A stretch of DNA of 64,000 nt from an uncultured Prevotellaceae bacterium (GTDB lineage Bacteria > Bacteroidota > Bacteroidia > Bacteroidales > UBA3663). The position numbers and the translations under genes are program-made. The stretch is from the NCBI GenBank assembly GCA_900319235.1, contig ONNR01000002.1, positions 1 to 64,000 on the forward strand. The letters run 5' to 3'. The notes under the pieces were generated by a model that was not told the origin of the DNA, did not search any database, and saw nothing but the letters and a program-made list of their open reading frames with translations. How positions within the stretch are numbered: the stretch's first letter is position 1; every line of letters starts with the position of its first letter. Shown here piece after piece: positions 9,323 to 19,092 of this stretch.

Positions 9323-9377
9323 TATTTGCGCATAAAATTGCACAAAATTGCGCATTTTTAACATTTATTATCAAATA

Positions 9378-10856
9378 ATGGAACGAAAAAAGAAGAAATT
9401 GCCTATTCTTGCGGGCATAAAGATTGAAAGATATGCTGCCGAGGGCAAATGTGTAGCGCACTTTGATAGTGTGGGCAGTAATGGAGGCATCAGCCGAGAC
9501 AAGGAGGGTAATCAGATTCGTAAAGTGCTCTTTGTGCCTTTTGCGGCTGAAGGTGACGTTTGCGATGTGCAGATCCTGAAATCGCGCAGTTCGTATGCCG
9601 AGGGGAAGATTGTCCGTCTCATTGAGCCATCGCCTGTTCGTGTGCAACCCGTGTGCAACATGTTTGGCATTTGCGGAGGTTGCAAGTGGCAGCATGTGCC
9701 CTACGAGGAGCAGTTGAAGTTCAAGCAGCAGCAAGTAATGGATGCCTTGCAGCGCATTGGAAAGGTAGAGTTGCCGACGTGTCATCCGATTGACGGATCA
9801 CGCGAGACATTACGTTACCGAAATAAACTCGAGTTTACGTTCTCAAATAAGAAATGGATCTCGTTTGAGGAGATGGATGAACTGCGAGCACAAGGCAAGG
9901 AAGTGCCTATGGAACCTGGCGTTGGTTTCCATATCCCGGAGAGTTTCGACAAGGTGCTGGACATTGACCATTGTTATCTGCAGGAAGAGATATCGGACGA
10001 GGTGCGCCTTTGGACCAAGCAATATGCTATAGATAATGGTTTGACGTTCTACGACCTGCGTCAGCGTCATGGCCTGCTTCGCAACATGGTGGTTCGCACG
10101 GCATCGACGGGAGAGAAGATGCTGATTGTCGTATTTGGCGAAGATGAGGCCAAGCAAATTGACCAGTTGATGAGTGCTTTGCATGAACGTTTCCCCCAAT
10201 TCACTTCACTGATGTATGTGGTCAATCGTAAACTTAATGATGCATGGAGTGACCAGCCAGTTGTCTGCTATTGGGGAAAAGATCACATCGTCGAAGAGAT
10301 GGAAGGATTGCGATTCAAGGTGGGTCCCAAGTCGTTCTATCAGACCAATTCCCGCCAAGCATACGAACTGTACAAGCATGCCCGTCATTTCGCCGGTCTT
10401 GACGAAAAGCAGGATGCGTTGGTCTATGATCTTTATACTGGCACAGGAACTATTGCCAACTTCGTGGCACGCAATGCCCGCAAGGTGGTGGGCATCGAAT
10501 ATGTCGAAGATGCCATCGAGGATGCCAAGATTAACTCGGCCTTCAATGGTATCGACAACACGTTGTTCTTTGCCGGTGATATGAAAGACATCCTTACCGA
10601 GGACTTTGTACAGGAGCACGGACGACCTGACATCATCATCACTGACCCTCCGCGTGCAGGAATGCATGAGGATGTAATCAATGTGATTCTGATGGCCGAA
10701 CCTAAGGTGATTGTCTATGTGAGTTGCAATCCAGCCACCCAGGCCCGTGACTTGCAATTGCTCGATGCCAAATATCGCGTCACAGACATACAACCCGTCG
10801 ATATGTTCCCTCATACGCAGCATGTCGAAAACGTCGTGAGACTAGAACTTAAATAA
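9378..10856 (+). CDS. rlmD: 23S rRNA (uracil-5-)-methyltransferase, RumA/RlmD family
   Basis: SAM-dependent RNA m5U methyltransferase of 492 residues. An N-terminal TRAM-like domain (residues about 8-80) is followed by the Fe-S ligand motif VCNMFGICGGC (Cys93, Cys99, Cys102). The methyltransferase fold covers about residues 290-490, with VYDLYTGTGTIANF (SAM loop), ITDPPRAGMH and the catalytic cysteine in VYVSCNPATQARDL. The frame opens at 9348, but ATG 9378 was chosen because the family homology begins there. The family methylates U1939 or U747 of 23S rRNA; which one is not decidable here. No strong neighbours indicate an operon. Confidence 0.88.
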   Translation: MERKKKKLPILAGIKIERYAAEGKCVAHFDSVGSNGGISRDKEGNQIRKVLFVPFAAEGDVCDVQILKSRSSYAEGKIVRLIEPSPVRVQPVCNMFGICGGCKWQHVPYEEQLKFKQQQVMDALQRIGKVELPTCHPIDGSRETLRYRNKLEFTFSNKKWISFEEMDELRAQGKEVPMEPGVGFHIPESFDKVLDIDHCYLQEEISDEVRLWTKQYAIDNGLTFYDLRQRHGLLRNMVVRTASTGEKMLIVVFGEDEAKQIDQLMSALHERFPQFTSLMYVVNRKLNDAWSDQPVVCYWGKDHIVEEMEGLRFKVGPKSFYQTNSRQAYELYKHARHFAGLDEKQDALVYDLYTGTGTIANFVARNARKVVGIEYVEDAIEDAKINSAFNGIDNTLFFAGDMKDILTEDFVQEHGRPDIIITDPPRAGMHEDVINVILMAEPKVIVYVSCNPATQARDLQLLDAKYRVTDIQPVDMFPHTQHVENVVRLELK

Positions 10857-10925
10857 GGAAACTCATCGATATGGTGCTTTCGGGCTATCGCTTTAAGGCT
10901 ATTTAAGCATTTTTATCGACTAAAA

Positions 10926-10957
10926 TTTGGAAATGCGATGCAAAAGTCCTATCTTTG
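10926..10957 (+). promoter_or_regulatory. Promoter of uvrA
   Basis: TTTG (10926-10929), 20 bp, TATCTTTG (10950-10957), 21 bp before the uvrA ATG at 10979. The upstream in-frame ATG at 10955 lies inside the -7 element and so cannot be the start. Confidence 0.75.
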
Positions 10958-10978
10958 CATCGCATTATTGTCACTAAG

Positions 10979-13900
10979 ATGAGCACAATCAAGGAACAGA
11001 TAGAGGCATTAAGGAAAAGAAGCGGCCAGGCCGACTATGATCCGACTGACGAAGGAAACATCATCGTCAAAGGGGCACGCGTGAACAATCTCAAGAACAT
11101 CGACGTTGAGATTCCACGCGGAAAGCTCGTAGTTGTGACGGGCTTGTCGGGCTCGGGCAAATCGTCGCTGGCTTTCGATACTCTCTATGCTGAAGGCCAG
11201 CGTCGTTATGTGGAGTCACTTTCGTCGTATGCCCGCCAGTTCCTGGGCAGAATGGGAAAACCTGAATGCGACTATATCCTTGGCATTCCGCCGGCTGTGG
11301 CTATCCAACAGAAGGTCATCGTTCGCAATCCACGAAGCACCGTAGGCACGTCAACTGAAATTTATGACTATCTGCGTCTGCTTTATGCACGTGTGGGTAA
11401 GACCTATAGCCCTATAAGCGGACAACTTGTCAAGAAGCACACGGTAGAGGATGTCATTGCTCGTGCGAAACAGATGCCCGATGGTACTCGACTTGCCATC
11501 TTGGTGAAGGTCGAAGTGCCTGATGAGCGTACATTGAAGGAGCACATCGAGGTACTGATCAAGAGCGGCTTTTCGCGTGCAGAAGCCAATGGACGTTTCA
11601 TCCGATTGGAGGAGGTGGAGTCGCATCCCTTCAACCTCGTAATCGACCGCGTGATGCTTCCGTTTGCCGACCATGCAGCCTTGTCACGTTTCGCCGATTC
11701 GGTCGAGACTGCCTTCTATGAAGGCGATGGTGAGTTTATCCTGAAGTCATGGGGCAGCAATGCTTCGTTCGAAGAGATGTTGTTCTCCAAACGCTTTGAG
11801 GCAGATGGGATGACTTTCGAAGAACCTTCGGATATGATGTTCAACTTCAATTCACCCGCAGGTGCATGTCCTAAATGCGAGGGCTTTGGCAAGGTGTTGG
11901 GCATCGACGAAGATCTGGTAATTCCTAACAAGGCGTTGTCGCTCTATGAGGATTGTGTTGTCCCGTGGCGCGGTGACAAGATGTCGGAATGGAAGAAATA
12001 CTTTATCTCGCGGGCAGGAGAGGTGATACTGAGTGACGGACAGTCATTCCCGGTACACAGGCCTTATTACCAGCTGACACAGGAACAGAAGGATTTGCTT
12101 TGGCGTGGTTACCCTGCGGGTGTAATGTCGCGTAAGGAGCGCGAAGAGGCTGCACGCGAGAATGCAGTCAGCGAAGTGACCGGCTGGGAGGAAAGTAAGA
12201 CACTGTATGGCATCGATGACTTTTTCCAGATGGTGTCGGAAAACCTCTACAAGATCCAGTACCGCGTTATGCAGGCCCGTTATCGCGGCAAGACGATCTG
12301 CCCAGTTTGTCATGGATCAAGGCTCAAGAAGGAGGCCGAATACGTAAAGGTGGGTGGCAAATCCATCTCTGAAGTGGTGCGTATGTCGGTGAGCGATCTT
12401 ATAGTGTGGTTCGACAAGCTGAACTTGACGGAGCACGAGGAAATGATTGCCCGACGGTTGCTTACCGAGATTAAGAACCGTCTGCATTTCCTTCAGGAGG
12501 TGGGCCTTTCGTATCTGACGCTCGACCGACTTTCGAATTCGCTGTCGGGAGGCGAGTCGCAACGTATCAATCTGGCTACGTCATTAGGTTCTGCACTCGT
12601 AGGTTCGATGTATATCCTCGATGAACCTTCCATCGGTCTGCATAGTCGCGACACTGATCAGTTGATCCATGTGCTCAAGGAGTTGCGTGACCAGGGCAAT
12701 ACTGTCATCGTCGTGGAGCATGACGAAGAGATCATACGCTCGGCCGATTGGTTGATTGATGTGGGGCCGCGAGCAGGGCGCTATGGAGGAGAGATCACTT
12801 ACCAAGGTCCGCTTTTCGATCTGACGAAGGGTGACAGTTATACTGCCAGATACCTGACCGGACGCGAGACCATTCCGGTGCCTCAGCTTGCTCGTCCATG
12901 GTCGTCCTACATTGAGGTGCGTGGCGCCGTACAGAATAACCTGAAGGACATCAACGTCAAATTCCCGCTTGGAGTAATGACGGTAGTAACAGGAGTGTCG
13001 GGTTCGGGCAAATCGACTTTGGTGCGCGACATCCTTTATCGTGGAATGTTGCGTTGGATGGGCGAAGCAGGTGATGCACCAGGTGCCTTTGCTGGATTCG
13101 AGGGCGATATGCGCAGGATACAACACATCGAATTTATTGATCAGAATCCCATTGGCAAATCCACACGTTCTAATGCCGCCACTTACCTGAAGGCCTACGA
13201 TGAGATTCGAAAACTCTTTGCCGAACAGCCCTTGTCGAAGCAGATGGGCTTCACGCCGGCAACATTTTCGTTCAACGTCGAAGGTGGACGATGCGAGGAG
13301 TGCAAGGGTGAGGGCACTATCACCGTCGAGATGCAGTTCATGGCCGATCTGGTCATCGAATGCGAGTCGTGTCATGGCAAGCGCTTCAACAGTGATGTCC
13401 TCGAGGTGCACTACAAGGACAAGGATATTTCCGATGTACTCGATATGAGTGTCGATGAGGCCATCGAGTTTTTTGGCGATAGCGATACCAAGACACTGGC
13501 GGGTGCCAACTATGCAGAGAATGTGGTGCGTCGGTTGCTTCCGTTGCAGAAGGTCGGCTTGGGCTATATCAAGCTCGGGCAGTCTTCATCATCCTTGTCA
13601 GGTGGTGAGAACCAGCGCGTGAAGTTGGCATTCTACTTGGGCGATGTGGCTGATAGCAGGTCGCGTAATGCTTTGTCGAACATCGGTGCATCTTCATCGG
13701 TTGGAGACAAGACGATGTTCATCTTCGACGAACCAACGACGGGTTTGCATCTGTACGATGTGCATGTTCTGCTCCAAGCTTTCGATTTCCTTTTGCAGCA
13801 TGGCCATACCTTGGTTGTTATCGAGCATAATCTCGATGTGATCAAATGTGCCGACCATGTCATTGACCTCGGGCCTGAAGGAGGTGCAGAGGGCGGTAAA

Positions 13901-13984
13901 CTTGTCTTCCAGGGAACGCCTCGAGATCTTTGTGCTTGTGATAATTCCTATACCGCTCGCTATCTGCGTTCGAAATTCAATTGA
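10979..13984 (+). CDS. uvrA: UvrA excinuclease ABC subunit A
   Basis: Damage-recognition ATPase of nucleotide excision repair, 1001 residues. Both ABC modules are complete: Walker [10 protein letters not shown] and GVSGSGKST; signature LSGGESQR and LSGGENQR; Walker B followed by DEPSIGLH and DEPTTGLH. The zinc-binding cysteine pairs are CPKC with CPVC in the first half and CEEC with CESC in the second. It works as a dimer with UvrB in the cytoplasm. Length is slightly above the usual 940-960. The promoter position fixes the start at 10979. A glycosyltransferase gene follows after only 3 bp, so read-through into the glycan block is likely. Confidence 0.96.
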   Translation: MSTIKEQIEALRKRSGQADYDPTDEGNIIVKGARVNNLKNIDVEIPRGKLVVVTGLSGSGKSSLAFDTLYAEGQRRYVESLSSYARQFLGRMGKPECDYILGIPPAVAIQQKVIVRNPRSTVGTSTEIYDYLRLLYARVGKTYSPISGQLVKKHTVEDVIARAKQMPDGTRLAILVKVEVPDERTLKEHIEVLIKSGFSRAEANGRFIRLEEVESHPFNLVIDRVMLPFADHAALSRFADSVETAFYEGDGEFILKSWGSNASFEEMLFSKRFEADGMTFEEPSDMMFNFNSPAGACPKCEGFGKVLGIDEDLVIPNKALSLYEDCVVPWRGDKMSEWKKYFISRAGEVILSDGQSFPVHRPYYQLTQEQKDLLWRGYPAGVMSRKEREEAARENAVSEVTGWEESKTLYGIDDFFQMVSENLYKIQYRVMQARYRGKTICPVCHGSRLKKEAEYVKVGGKSISEVVRMSVSDLIVWFDKLNLTEHEEMIARRLLTEIKNRLHFLQEVGLSYLTLDRLSNSLSGGESQRINLATSLGSALVGSMYILDEPSIGLHSRDTDQLIHVLKELRDQGNTVIVVEHDEEIIRSADWLIDVGPRAGRYGGEITYQGPLFDLTKGDSYTARYLTGRETIPVPQLARPWSSYIEVRGAVQNNLKDINVKFPLGVMTVVTGVSGSGKSTLVRDILYRGMLRWMGEAGDAPGAFAGFEGDMRRIQHIEFIDQNPIGKSTRSNAATYLKAYDEIRKLFAEQPLSKQMGFTPATFSFNVEGGRCEECKGEGTITVEMQFMADLVIECESCHGKRFNSDVLEVHYKDKDISDVLDMSVDEAIEFFGDSDTKTLAGANYAENVVRRLLPLQKVGLGYIKLGQSSSSLSGGENQRVKLAFYLGDVADSRSRNALSNIGASSSVGDKTMFIFDEPTTGLHLYDVHVLLQAFDFLLQHGHTLVVIEHNLDVIKCADHVIDLGPEGGAEGGKLVFQGTPRDLCACDNSYTARYLRSKFN

Positions 13985-13987
13985 CAA

Positions 13988-14728
13988 ATGGCAGAACTAC
14001 CGCTTATCACCGTCATTACGGTTTGTCACAATGATGCTGATGTCGTCGAACAGACGATCCGCTCTGTCTTGGAACAGCAGTATCCCAGGATGAACTATAT
14101 CATTTGGGATGGTTGTTCGACAGATACGACCTTGGACATTGTCAAGAGGTATGATGAACAATTGACCTACTGGACCAGTGAGCCAAACAATGGGACATAC
14201 GACGCCATGAATCGGGCGGCAAAAAAAGCCATCGAACTTGCTGGCACCGACAAGCAGTGGCTCTTCTTCCTCTATGCAGGCGACCGATTCCCTCATGAGA
14301 AAGTTCTTGCCCAGATCTTTTCGATGGAGAGACTGAACCTTGATAGTCTCAGGATGATCGGTGGCGGGGTGCAGAAGGAGAAGCCCAATGGTGAAGGCTC
14401 TCGATTCGAAGCGGCCAAGCCCATTGATGTGATTCCTTTGGAGCCGGCTTTTGGCGTGGCATCGAGTTTCATCCGCGCCGACGTTTGCCAGTTTGACCTC
14501 GATTATCCCTTGGGAGCCGATTATGCGTTGCAGTACCAACTCTATCACGAGGTCGGGCACGATAGCCTTACGGTTATCGATATGCCCGTAGTCGTCATGC
14601 CGGAAGAAGAGCGGGATGCCCGGCTGTTGAACCAACGAATCGTCAAAGGCGAGTATCTCGGTGTGCAATCGCAGCACATCTCCTGGCGTTGGGTGAAAGA
14701 ATACTTCAAGTGGAGGTTTTTGGGTTAG
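13988..14728 (+). CDS. Family 2 glycosyltransferase
   Basis: GT2 (GT-A fold) transferase of 246 residues, probably cytoplasmic and acting on a lipid-linked surface glycan. The N-terminus LITVITVCHNDADVVEQTIRSV is the nucleotide-sugar binding strand; WDGCSTDTTLDIV and FLYAGDRF are the first aspartate motif and a DXD-like position. No membrane helices are seen. It begins 3 bp after uvrA and is followed by an acetyltransferase (gap 12 bp) and another GT2, indicating one block. Donor and acceptor sugars are unknown. Confidence 0.85.
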   Translation: MAELPLITVITVCHNDADVVEQTIRSVLEQQYPRMNYIIWDGCSTDTTLDIVKRYDEQLTYWTSEPNNGTYDAMNRAAKKAIELAGTDKQWLFFLYAGDRFPHEKVLAQIFSMERLNLDSLRMIGGGVQKEKPNGEGSRFEAAKPIDVIPLEPAFGVASSFIRADVCQFDLDYPLGADYALQYQLYHEVGHDSLTVIDMPVVVMPEEERDARLLNQRIVKGEYLGVQSQHISWRWVKEYFKWRFLG

Positions 14729-14740
14729 ACGTTTTATACT

Positions 14741-15286
14741 ATGTATCCGAAACAGACGATAGGTTATGTTACTTTGGGTAACAAATTGCGCCGCGCGATA
14801 TGGAACGTGGTGCGTTTCGGCCTGTTTCGTCCTTTTGGCACCAAAGTCTTCCGCCCTTGGCGCATCGTTCTGCTGAAACTGTTCGGGGCAAATGTGGCAT
14901 GGAGCGCCGAGGTATATGCCTCGAGCAAGGTGTGGGCTCCTTGGCTATTGACGCTGGGCAATCACAGTTGCATTGGACCTTATGCAATCGTCTATAACCA
15001 GGCAAGGGTAACGCTTGATGACGATGCCTGTCTCTCGCAGTATGCCTACGTCTGCACCGCAGGGCACGAGAGCTGTATGACTAACAATGCCAGGACAGGA
15101 CTCGTAGTGGCCCCTGTGACAATCGGCAAGGGCGCTTGGGTGGGCACTCGGGCATATGTCAATATGGGAGTGTCGGTAGGTGAAGGCGCCGTGGTCGCTG
15201 CTTGTGCCTGCGTAGTGAAGGATGTGTCGCCACGCACTGTCGTAGGAGGCAATCCTGCTGTCGTGATCAAGACGTTGGACAATTGA
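14741..15286 (+). CDS. Left-handed beta-helix O-acetyltransferase (WcaF-like)
   Basis: Hexapeptide-repeat acetyltransferase of 181 residues resembling colanic-acid WcaF and nodulation NodL-type enzymes. The basic N-terminal part (IWNVVRFGLFRPFGTKVF) is typical of the WcaF group. Residues about 60-170 form the left-handed beta-helix; the catalytic His is in the AGHESC segment, and APVTIGKGAWVGTRAYV and VGGNPAVVIK close the fold. It probably acetylates a sugar in a surface polysaccharide, using acetyl-CoA. It sits between two GT2 genes on the same strand, 12 and 14 bp away. Confidence 0.85.
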   Translation: MYPKQTIGYVTLGNKLRRAIWNVVRFGLFRPFGTKVFRPWRIVLLKLFGANVAWSAEVYASSKVWAPWLLTLGNHSCIGPYAIVYNQARVTLDDDACLSQYAYVCTAGHESCMTNNARTGLVVAPVTIGKGAWVGTRAYVNMGVSVGEGAVVAACACVVKDVSPRTVVGGNPAVVIKTLDN

Positions 15287-15300
15287 ACTGTTGTCGACTT

Positions 15301-16149
15301 ATGCTGGATATTGCATGTGTCATACTCACAAAAGACGAGGAACTCCATGTGGAGCGTTGCATCCTTTCGGCACGAAAGGTGTGCAGTGACGTCTGGGTAG
15401 TCGATTCATATAGTACCGACAGGACATGCGAAATCGCCGAGAGGCTCGGTGCTCATGTGGTCCAACATAGTTTCAGTTATCAGGCTGAACAGTTCAACTG
15501 GGCTCTTGAAAACCTCCCTATCGAAAATCAGTGGATTTGGCGACTGGATGCCGACGAGGTCATCACCGACCATTTGGCATCCTTGGCTGAGGAGCATCTG
15601 CCTGCATTAGCCGATAATGTGAATGGAATCTATGTGAACAAGCAGATTATCTTCATGGGTAGGCCGCTCAGGCATGGAGGGTGGTATCCCGCTCCCCAAA
15701 TCAAGATTATCCGTCGCGGGTTCGGACGTTGCGAAGATAAACTGATGGACGAACATCTTATCGTGATGGGTGGGGAAACCGTCTATTGGAACGGAGATCA
15801 GACCGACTGGAACCTGCGGGACCTCGATTGGTGGTGGGCCAAGCATCAGGGCTATGCCAAGCGAGAAGCCCGTAACATGCTTCAGATGGAACGTCAGAAG
15901 GCTGGTGCCGATGAAGTTAAAGGCCGTTTATTCGGCACCAGTGCTGAGCGCAAACGGTGGGTAAAGCGGCTCTATGCCCATTGTCCGCTCTTTGTCAGAC
16001 CCGTCATTTACTTCATCAGCCGATACATCTTCATGGGAGGTTTTCTCGATGGTTATCCCGGATGGTACTGGCATACGCGCCAGGGCTTGCGCTATCGAAT
16101 GCTGGTGGATTATGAACTTTTCAAACTTCGTAAGCAGTCAAGACAATAA
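15301..16149 (+). CDS. Family 2 glycosyltransferase (WaaE/KdtX-like)
   Basis: GT2 transferase of 282 residues. The start at ATG 15301 is chosen because the frame upstream (from 15202) overlaps the acetyltransferase and shows no family homology. DIACVILTKDEELHVERCI, VVDSYSTDRT and WIWRLDADE (DXD motif, residues about 79-87) match the KdtX/WaaE group of lipopolysaccharide-core beta-1,4-glucosyltransferases. An aromatic, basic C-terminus (ISRYIFMGGFLDGYPGWYW) may associate with the membrane. Likely role: adding a hexose to a lipid-linked oligosaccharide. Acceptor unknown. Confidence 0.85.
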   Translation: MLDIACVILTKDEELHVERCILSARKVCSDVWVVDSYSTDRTCEIAERLGAHVVQHSFSYQAEQFNWALENLPIENQWIWRLDADEVITDHLASLAEEHLPALADNVNGIYVNKQIIFMGRPLRHGGWYPAPQIKIIRRGFGRCEDKLMDEHLIVMGGETVYWNGDQTDWNLRDLDWWWAKHQGYAKREARNMLQMERQKAGADEVKGRLFGTSAERKRWVKRLYAHCPLFVRPVIYFISRYIFMGGFLDGYPGWYWHTRQGLRYRMLVDYELFKLRKQSRQ

Positions 16150-16206
16150 ATTGAGACATCTCACGTTATTACTATATACATTATTTTAAATTAATCCTAA
16201 TTAACC

Positions 16207-17223
16207 ATGCGACTCAGTTTCATTATACCTATATATAATATATCGAAATGGCTGGGCAGATGCCTGGCATCGGTTCGTAACCAGGGTCTTGATCCCGATG
16301 ACTATGAAATCATTTGCGTCAACGACGGCTCGACTGATGATTCGCGCCAGGTGCTTGAAGACTTTTTGGCACGTGAGGCCCAGTCGGACGTTAAGACTGC
16401 CCCGGTTATCATCATCGATCAGGAGAATCGCGGTCTCAGTGCTGCTCGTAATGCTGGCTTCAAGAAGGCAAGAGGCAATTACGTTTGGTGGGTCGATGGA
16501 GACGATAGTCTGGAGTCGTGTTTCGCACCTCGTCTGCTCGAAAGGGCAGAGAAGGAGCGCCTCGATGTGCTTTGCTTCGGACTCAATATGGTGGACGAGG
16601 ACAAGGGAACCTCAACGCCATATAAAATCATCGACAAGACAAATGGTCGAACGGTGAAAGGCGAGGAATTCCTGCTTAATTGTGGTATGCCGGCAGCCGC
16701 ATGGGCTGCCATATATCGCCGTGGTTTCATCGAACGCTATGGACTGCAGTTCCTCGATGGCGCCTATCACGAAGACCAGGAGTTCACACCAAGGGCATAT
16801 TTCTTTGCCCGTCGTATCGCGTTCGAGAACTTGAACGTGTATAATTTCTATCAGCGAGCAGCCTCTATCACCAACAGCAAGAATCCCAAGAAGACTGATG
16901 ACCTGCTTAACATCTGCCAGATTCTATGGAATTTTGCTATGGAGCATACGCAGATCGAGTCGGCTATTCGTTACACCTTCATCAATCGTGTGTCATACCT
17001 TTTCTCGCAGGCATTGTCAAACCTCTGTCGCTGCGGGTTATATGAGTTCCCGGGCGATTACAAGTCTCTGCCGTATTATCCGCTTTCGGTCAACAAATAC
17101 TTGAACAAAACCGAACGCTACAAGTTTCGACTTATCAACAAGAGCGTGCCGCTCTACTTGAAGATGTATCGCAAGTTCGTCAAGCCTACGAGACCTGTGA
17201 ATAAGTTGCGTACACATGCATAA
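16207..17223 (+). CDS. Family 2 glycosyltransferase
   Basis: GT2 enzyme of 338 residues with the canonical start LSFIIPIYNISKWLGRCLASV, then CVNDGSTDDS and ARGNYVWWVDGDD (DXD motif). YHEDQEFTPRAYFFAR matches the acceptor-loop Glu-Asp motif of capsular and O-antigen transferases. The basic C-terminal 60 residues may be membrane-associated. It is the last gene of the uvrA-linked glycan block, separated from the previous GT2 by 57 bp of AT-rich DNA, so it may have its own promoter. No flippase or polymerase is seen nearby. Confidence 0.87.
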   Translation: MRLSFIIPIYNISKWLGRCLASVRNQGLDPDDYEIICVNDGSTDDSRQVLEDFLAREAQSDVKTAPVIIIDQENRGLSAARNAGFKKARGNYVWWVDGDDSLESCFAPRLLERAEKERLDVLCFGLNMVDEDKGTSTPYKIIDKTNGRTVKGEEFLLNCGMPAAAWAAIYRRGFIERYGLQFLDGAYHEDQEFTPRAYFFARRIAFENLNVYNFYQRAASITNSKNPKKTDDLLNICQILWNFAMEHTQIESAIRYTFINRVSYLFSQALSNLCRCGLYEFPGDYKSLPYYPLSVNKYLNKTERYKFRLINKSVPLYLKMYRKFVKPTRPVNKLRTHA

Positions 17224-17332
17224 ATCGAGGATTTTTACGTGTAAGAGGTGTCAAAACTTGCACAAAAATGGAATAATGAGCGGTTTTTTACATTTTTTGC
17301 ATTTAAAATTTCGTTTGATGAAATTAATTGCT

Positions 17333-17340
17333 TATATTTG
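17333..17340 (+). promoter_or_regulatory. Promoter -7 element upstream of the XerD-like gene
   Basis: TATATTTG at 17333-17340. The -33 position 20 bp upstream reads TTTC, one mismatch from TTTG. It is 54 bp before the ATG at 17395. Confidence 0.5.
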
Positions 17341-17394
17341 CAGTGTCACAAATCCTTGGTATCTATTGCCAGTTAACCCGTCGAAATAACAACT

Positions 17395-18285
17395 ATGAAT
17401 GGACATATCCTCTCCTTTTTAAATTATATACAGTACGAGAGGAACTATTCTGACCGCACCGTCGAGGCATATTCTGACGATTTGGAGCACTTCGAGGATT
17501 TTGTGACCCGTATGACTGGTTCGTTCGACCCGCTCCAACCCGACCTCAACATTGTCAGAGGGTGGATGGCCGAAATGGGACAGCGACATCAGGCGGCTTC
17601 GAGCATCAAGCGTAGGATATGTTGTCTTCGCAGCTTCTATCGCTACTTGAGACGTCAGGGATTGATTACCACCAATCCGCTCACGCTACTGCCATCGCCC
17701 AAGATTCCCCGGACGTTGCCCGTCTGGATTAGCGAAGACCAGATGGATTATCTGCTCGACGATATCGACTATGGTCAAGACTTCGAGGGCATACGTGACC
17801 ACTTGCTCATCGATATGCTCTACTCCACGGGTATGCGTCGCTCTGAAGCCGCAGGTCTCAAGGACCGTGACGTCGATCTCGATGGCCATCAACTCAAGGT
17901 GATGGGCAAGGGCAACAAGGAGCGGTTGATTCCTACGGGTCCCGAACTCGAAGCGCTTATTGCCCAATATCGCGATCGCAGGAATGCCGAGGTGGGAATG
18001 GAAACTGACCATTTCTTCACTGATATCGACGGCAATCCCCTTACGCCTCAGCGGGTGTATGCTTTGGCTCACAAGTACCTTGCCCATCTGCCGCAATTGT
18101 CGCGCAAGGGGGCACACGTCCTAAGACACTCGTTTGCCACCAATATGTTGGCCGAGGGCGCCGACCTAATGGCAGTGAAAGAACTGCTAGGCCATGCTTC
18201 CCTCCAATCGACCGAAGTCTATACGCATCTTACGCCAAAAGACATCATAGAAAACTACAAACAGGCCCATCCCCGCGCGAAGTAA
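17395..18285 (+). CDS. xerD: Tyrosine recombinase XerD-like
   Basis: Site-specific recombinase of 296 residues, probably the chromosome-dimer-resolution enzyme. The N-terminal SAM-like DNA-binding domain covers residues about 3-85. The catalytic domain carries Arg148 (STGMRRSE), Lys172 (GKGNKER), His241 and Arg244 (HVLRHSFATNML), His267 (LLGHASL) and the nucleophile Tyr276 (STEVYTHL), so all catalytic residues are present. The length matches chromosomal XerC/XerD rather than a phage integrase, and no mobile element surrounds it. The assignment to XerD over XerC rests on general similarity only. The hibernation factor follows after 64 bp. Confidence 0.87.
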   Translation: MNGHILSFLNYIQYERNYSDRTVEAYSDDLEHFEDFVTRMTGSFDPLQPDLNIVRGWMAEMGQRHQAASSIKRRICCLRSFYRYLRRQGLITTNPLTLLPSPKIPRTLPVWISEDQMDYLLDDIDYGQDFEGIRDHLLIDMLYSTGMRRSEAAGLKDRDVDLDGHQLKVMGKGNKERLIPTGPELEALIAQYRDRRNAEVGMETDHFFTDIDGNPLTPQRVYALAHKYLAHLPQLSRKGAHVLRHSFATNMLAEGADLMAVKELLGHASLQSTEVYTHLTPKDIIENYKQAHPRAK

Positions 18286-18349
18286 TGCGGTGAGGCCATA
18301 CGTGATAAACATCCAGTTTACTTTAACATCTTAAAGAAAGGAGACCATT

Positions 18350-18640
18350 ATGGAGATCACTATCCAGTCCGTCAACTTCGAGACATCAGAGTCACTCAAC
18401 GCGTACATCACAAAGAAACTCGGCAAGATGAACCGATTCACGGAGATCCGCGTAGCCGAAGTGCAGTTGAAAATTCTTAATACCACCGAAAAGTCTAACA
18501 GGGAAGTAGGAGTCAAACTCCATGTAGGCGACGAGTTGTTCTACGCTTCCAAGATCGCCGAAAAATTTGAAGATGCCGCTAGTCAGGCTATCGAGGCCCT
18601 TGAACGTCAAGTTATCAAGGCTAAGGAAAAAAGACATTGA
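18350..18640 (+). CDS. hpf: Ribosome hibernation-promoting factor / YfiA family
   Basis: Short HPF/RaiA-type protein of 96 residues with the beta-alpha-beta-beta-beta-alpha layout: ITIQSVNFETSESLNAYI at the start, then a FTEIRVAEVQLKI strand and a basic C-terminal helix (EALERQVIKAKEKRH). It binds the 30S decoding region during stationary phase and stabilises inactive ribosomes. The C-terminal dimerisation domain of long HPF is absent, so it is the short form. Located directly before the translation gene cluster. Confidence 0.85.
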   Translation: MEITIQSVNFETSESLNAYITKKLGKMNRFTEIRVAEVQLKILNTTEKSNREVGVKLHVGDELFYASKIAEKFEDAASQAIEALERQVIKAKEKRH

Positions 18641-18716
18641 TTCACACCATTCACACGTGCTTAACCGGTTTTAAAGCAACAATTTGACATTTAAAAGCGA
18701 CAAATTTGCTATACGT

Positions 18717-18760
18717 CCCTCCCGAAAAGGCGAAAAATCACCTTTTTTGGGGGGATTTTT
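18717..18760 (+). terminator. Intrinsic terminator after hpf
   Basis: CCTCCCGAAAAGG pairs with CCTTTTTTGGGGGG around a loop of about 10 nt and is followed by a T-run (18756-18760). Confidence 0.7.
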
Positions 18761-18779
18761 CAAAAAAGTCGTAAAAATA

Positions 18780-18811
18780 TTTGGCGGTATAAAATTAATT
18801 TTCTACCTTTG
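18780..18811 (+). promoter_or_regulatory. Promoter of the tRNA-tuf operon
   Basis: TTTG (18780-18783), 20 bp, TACCTTTG (18804-18811), 36 bp before tRNA-Gly. It probably drives tRNA-Gly, tRNA-Thr, tuf and possibly the genes beyond. Confidence 0.75.
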
Positions 18812-18847
18812 CACCCGCAAAACGTGGGGACGATACGCCCCTTACCC

Positions 18848-18923
18848 GCGGGTATAGCTCAATTGGTAGAGTGTCAGCCCTCCAAGCTGAATGTTGCGAG
18901 TTCGAGTCTCGTTGCCCGCTCCA
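18848..18923 (+). tRNA. tRNA-Gly (TCC)
   Basis: Complete cloverleaf: acceptor GCGGGTA with TGCCCGC; anticodon stem TCAGC/GCTGA with loop CCTCCAA (anticodon TCC); T-loop TTCGAGT. The 3' CCA (18921-18923) is encoded. Confidence 0.95.
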
Positions 18924-18959
18924 ATACACCAAATGCGTGTGTTTTGAACTGAAAATGTT

Positions 18960-19031
<72 letters not shown>

Positions 19032-19092
19032 CAAGAGAATTCTGGAAATCAGACCAAACAATATAAACTTTTAATAAAACAATTACTAAACT

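Noticed and set aside
13988..17223. Horizontally acquired capsule locus
   Set aside because: Four genes only, with base and codon use similar to neighbours, starting 3 bp after uvrA; no transposase or flippase seen.
17395..18285. Integrase of a mobile element
   Set aside because: Size and motifs match a chromosomal XerC/XerD; no attachment repeats, tRNA disruption or phage genes are next to it.
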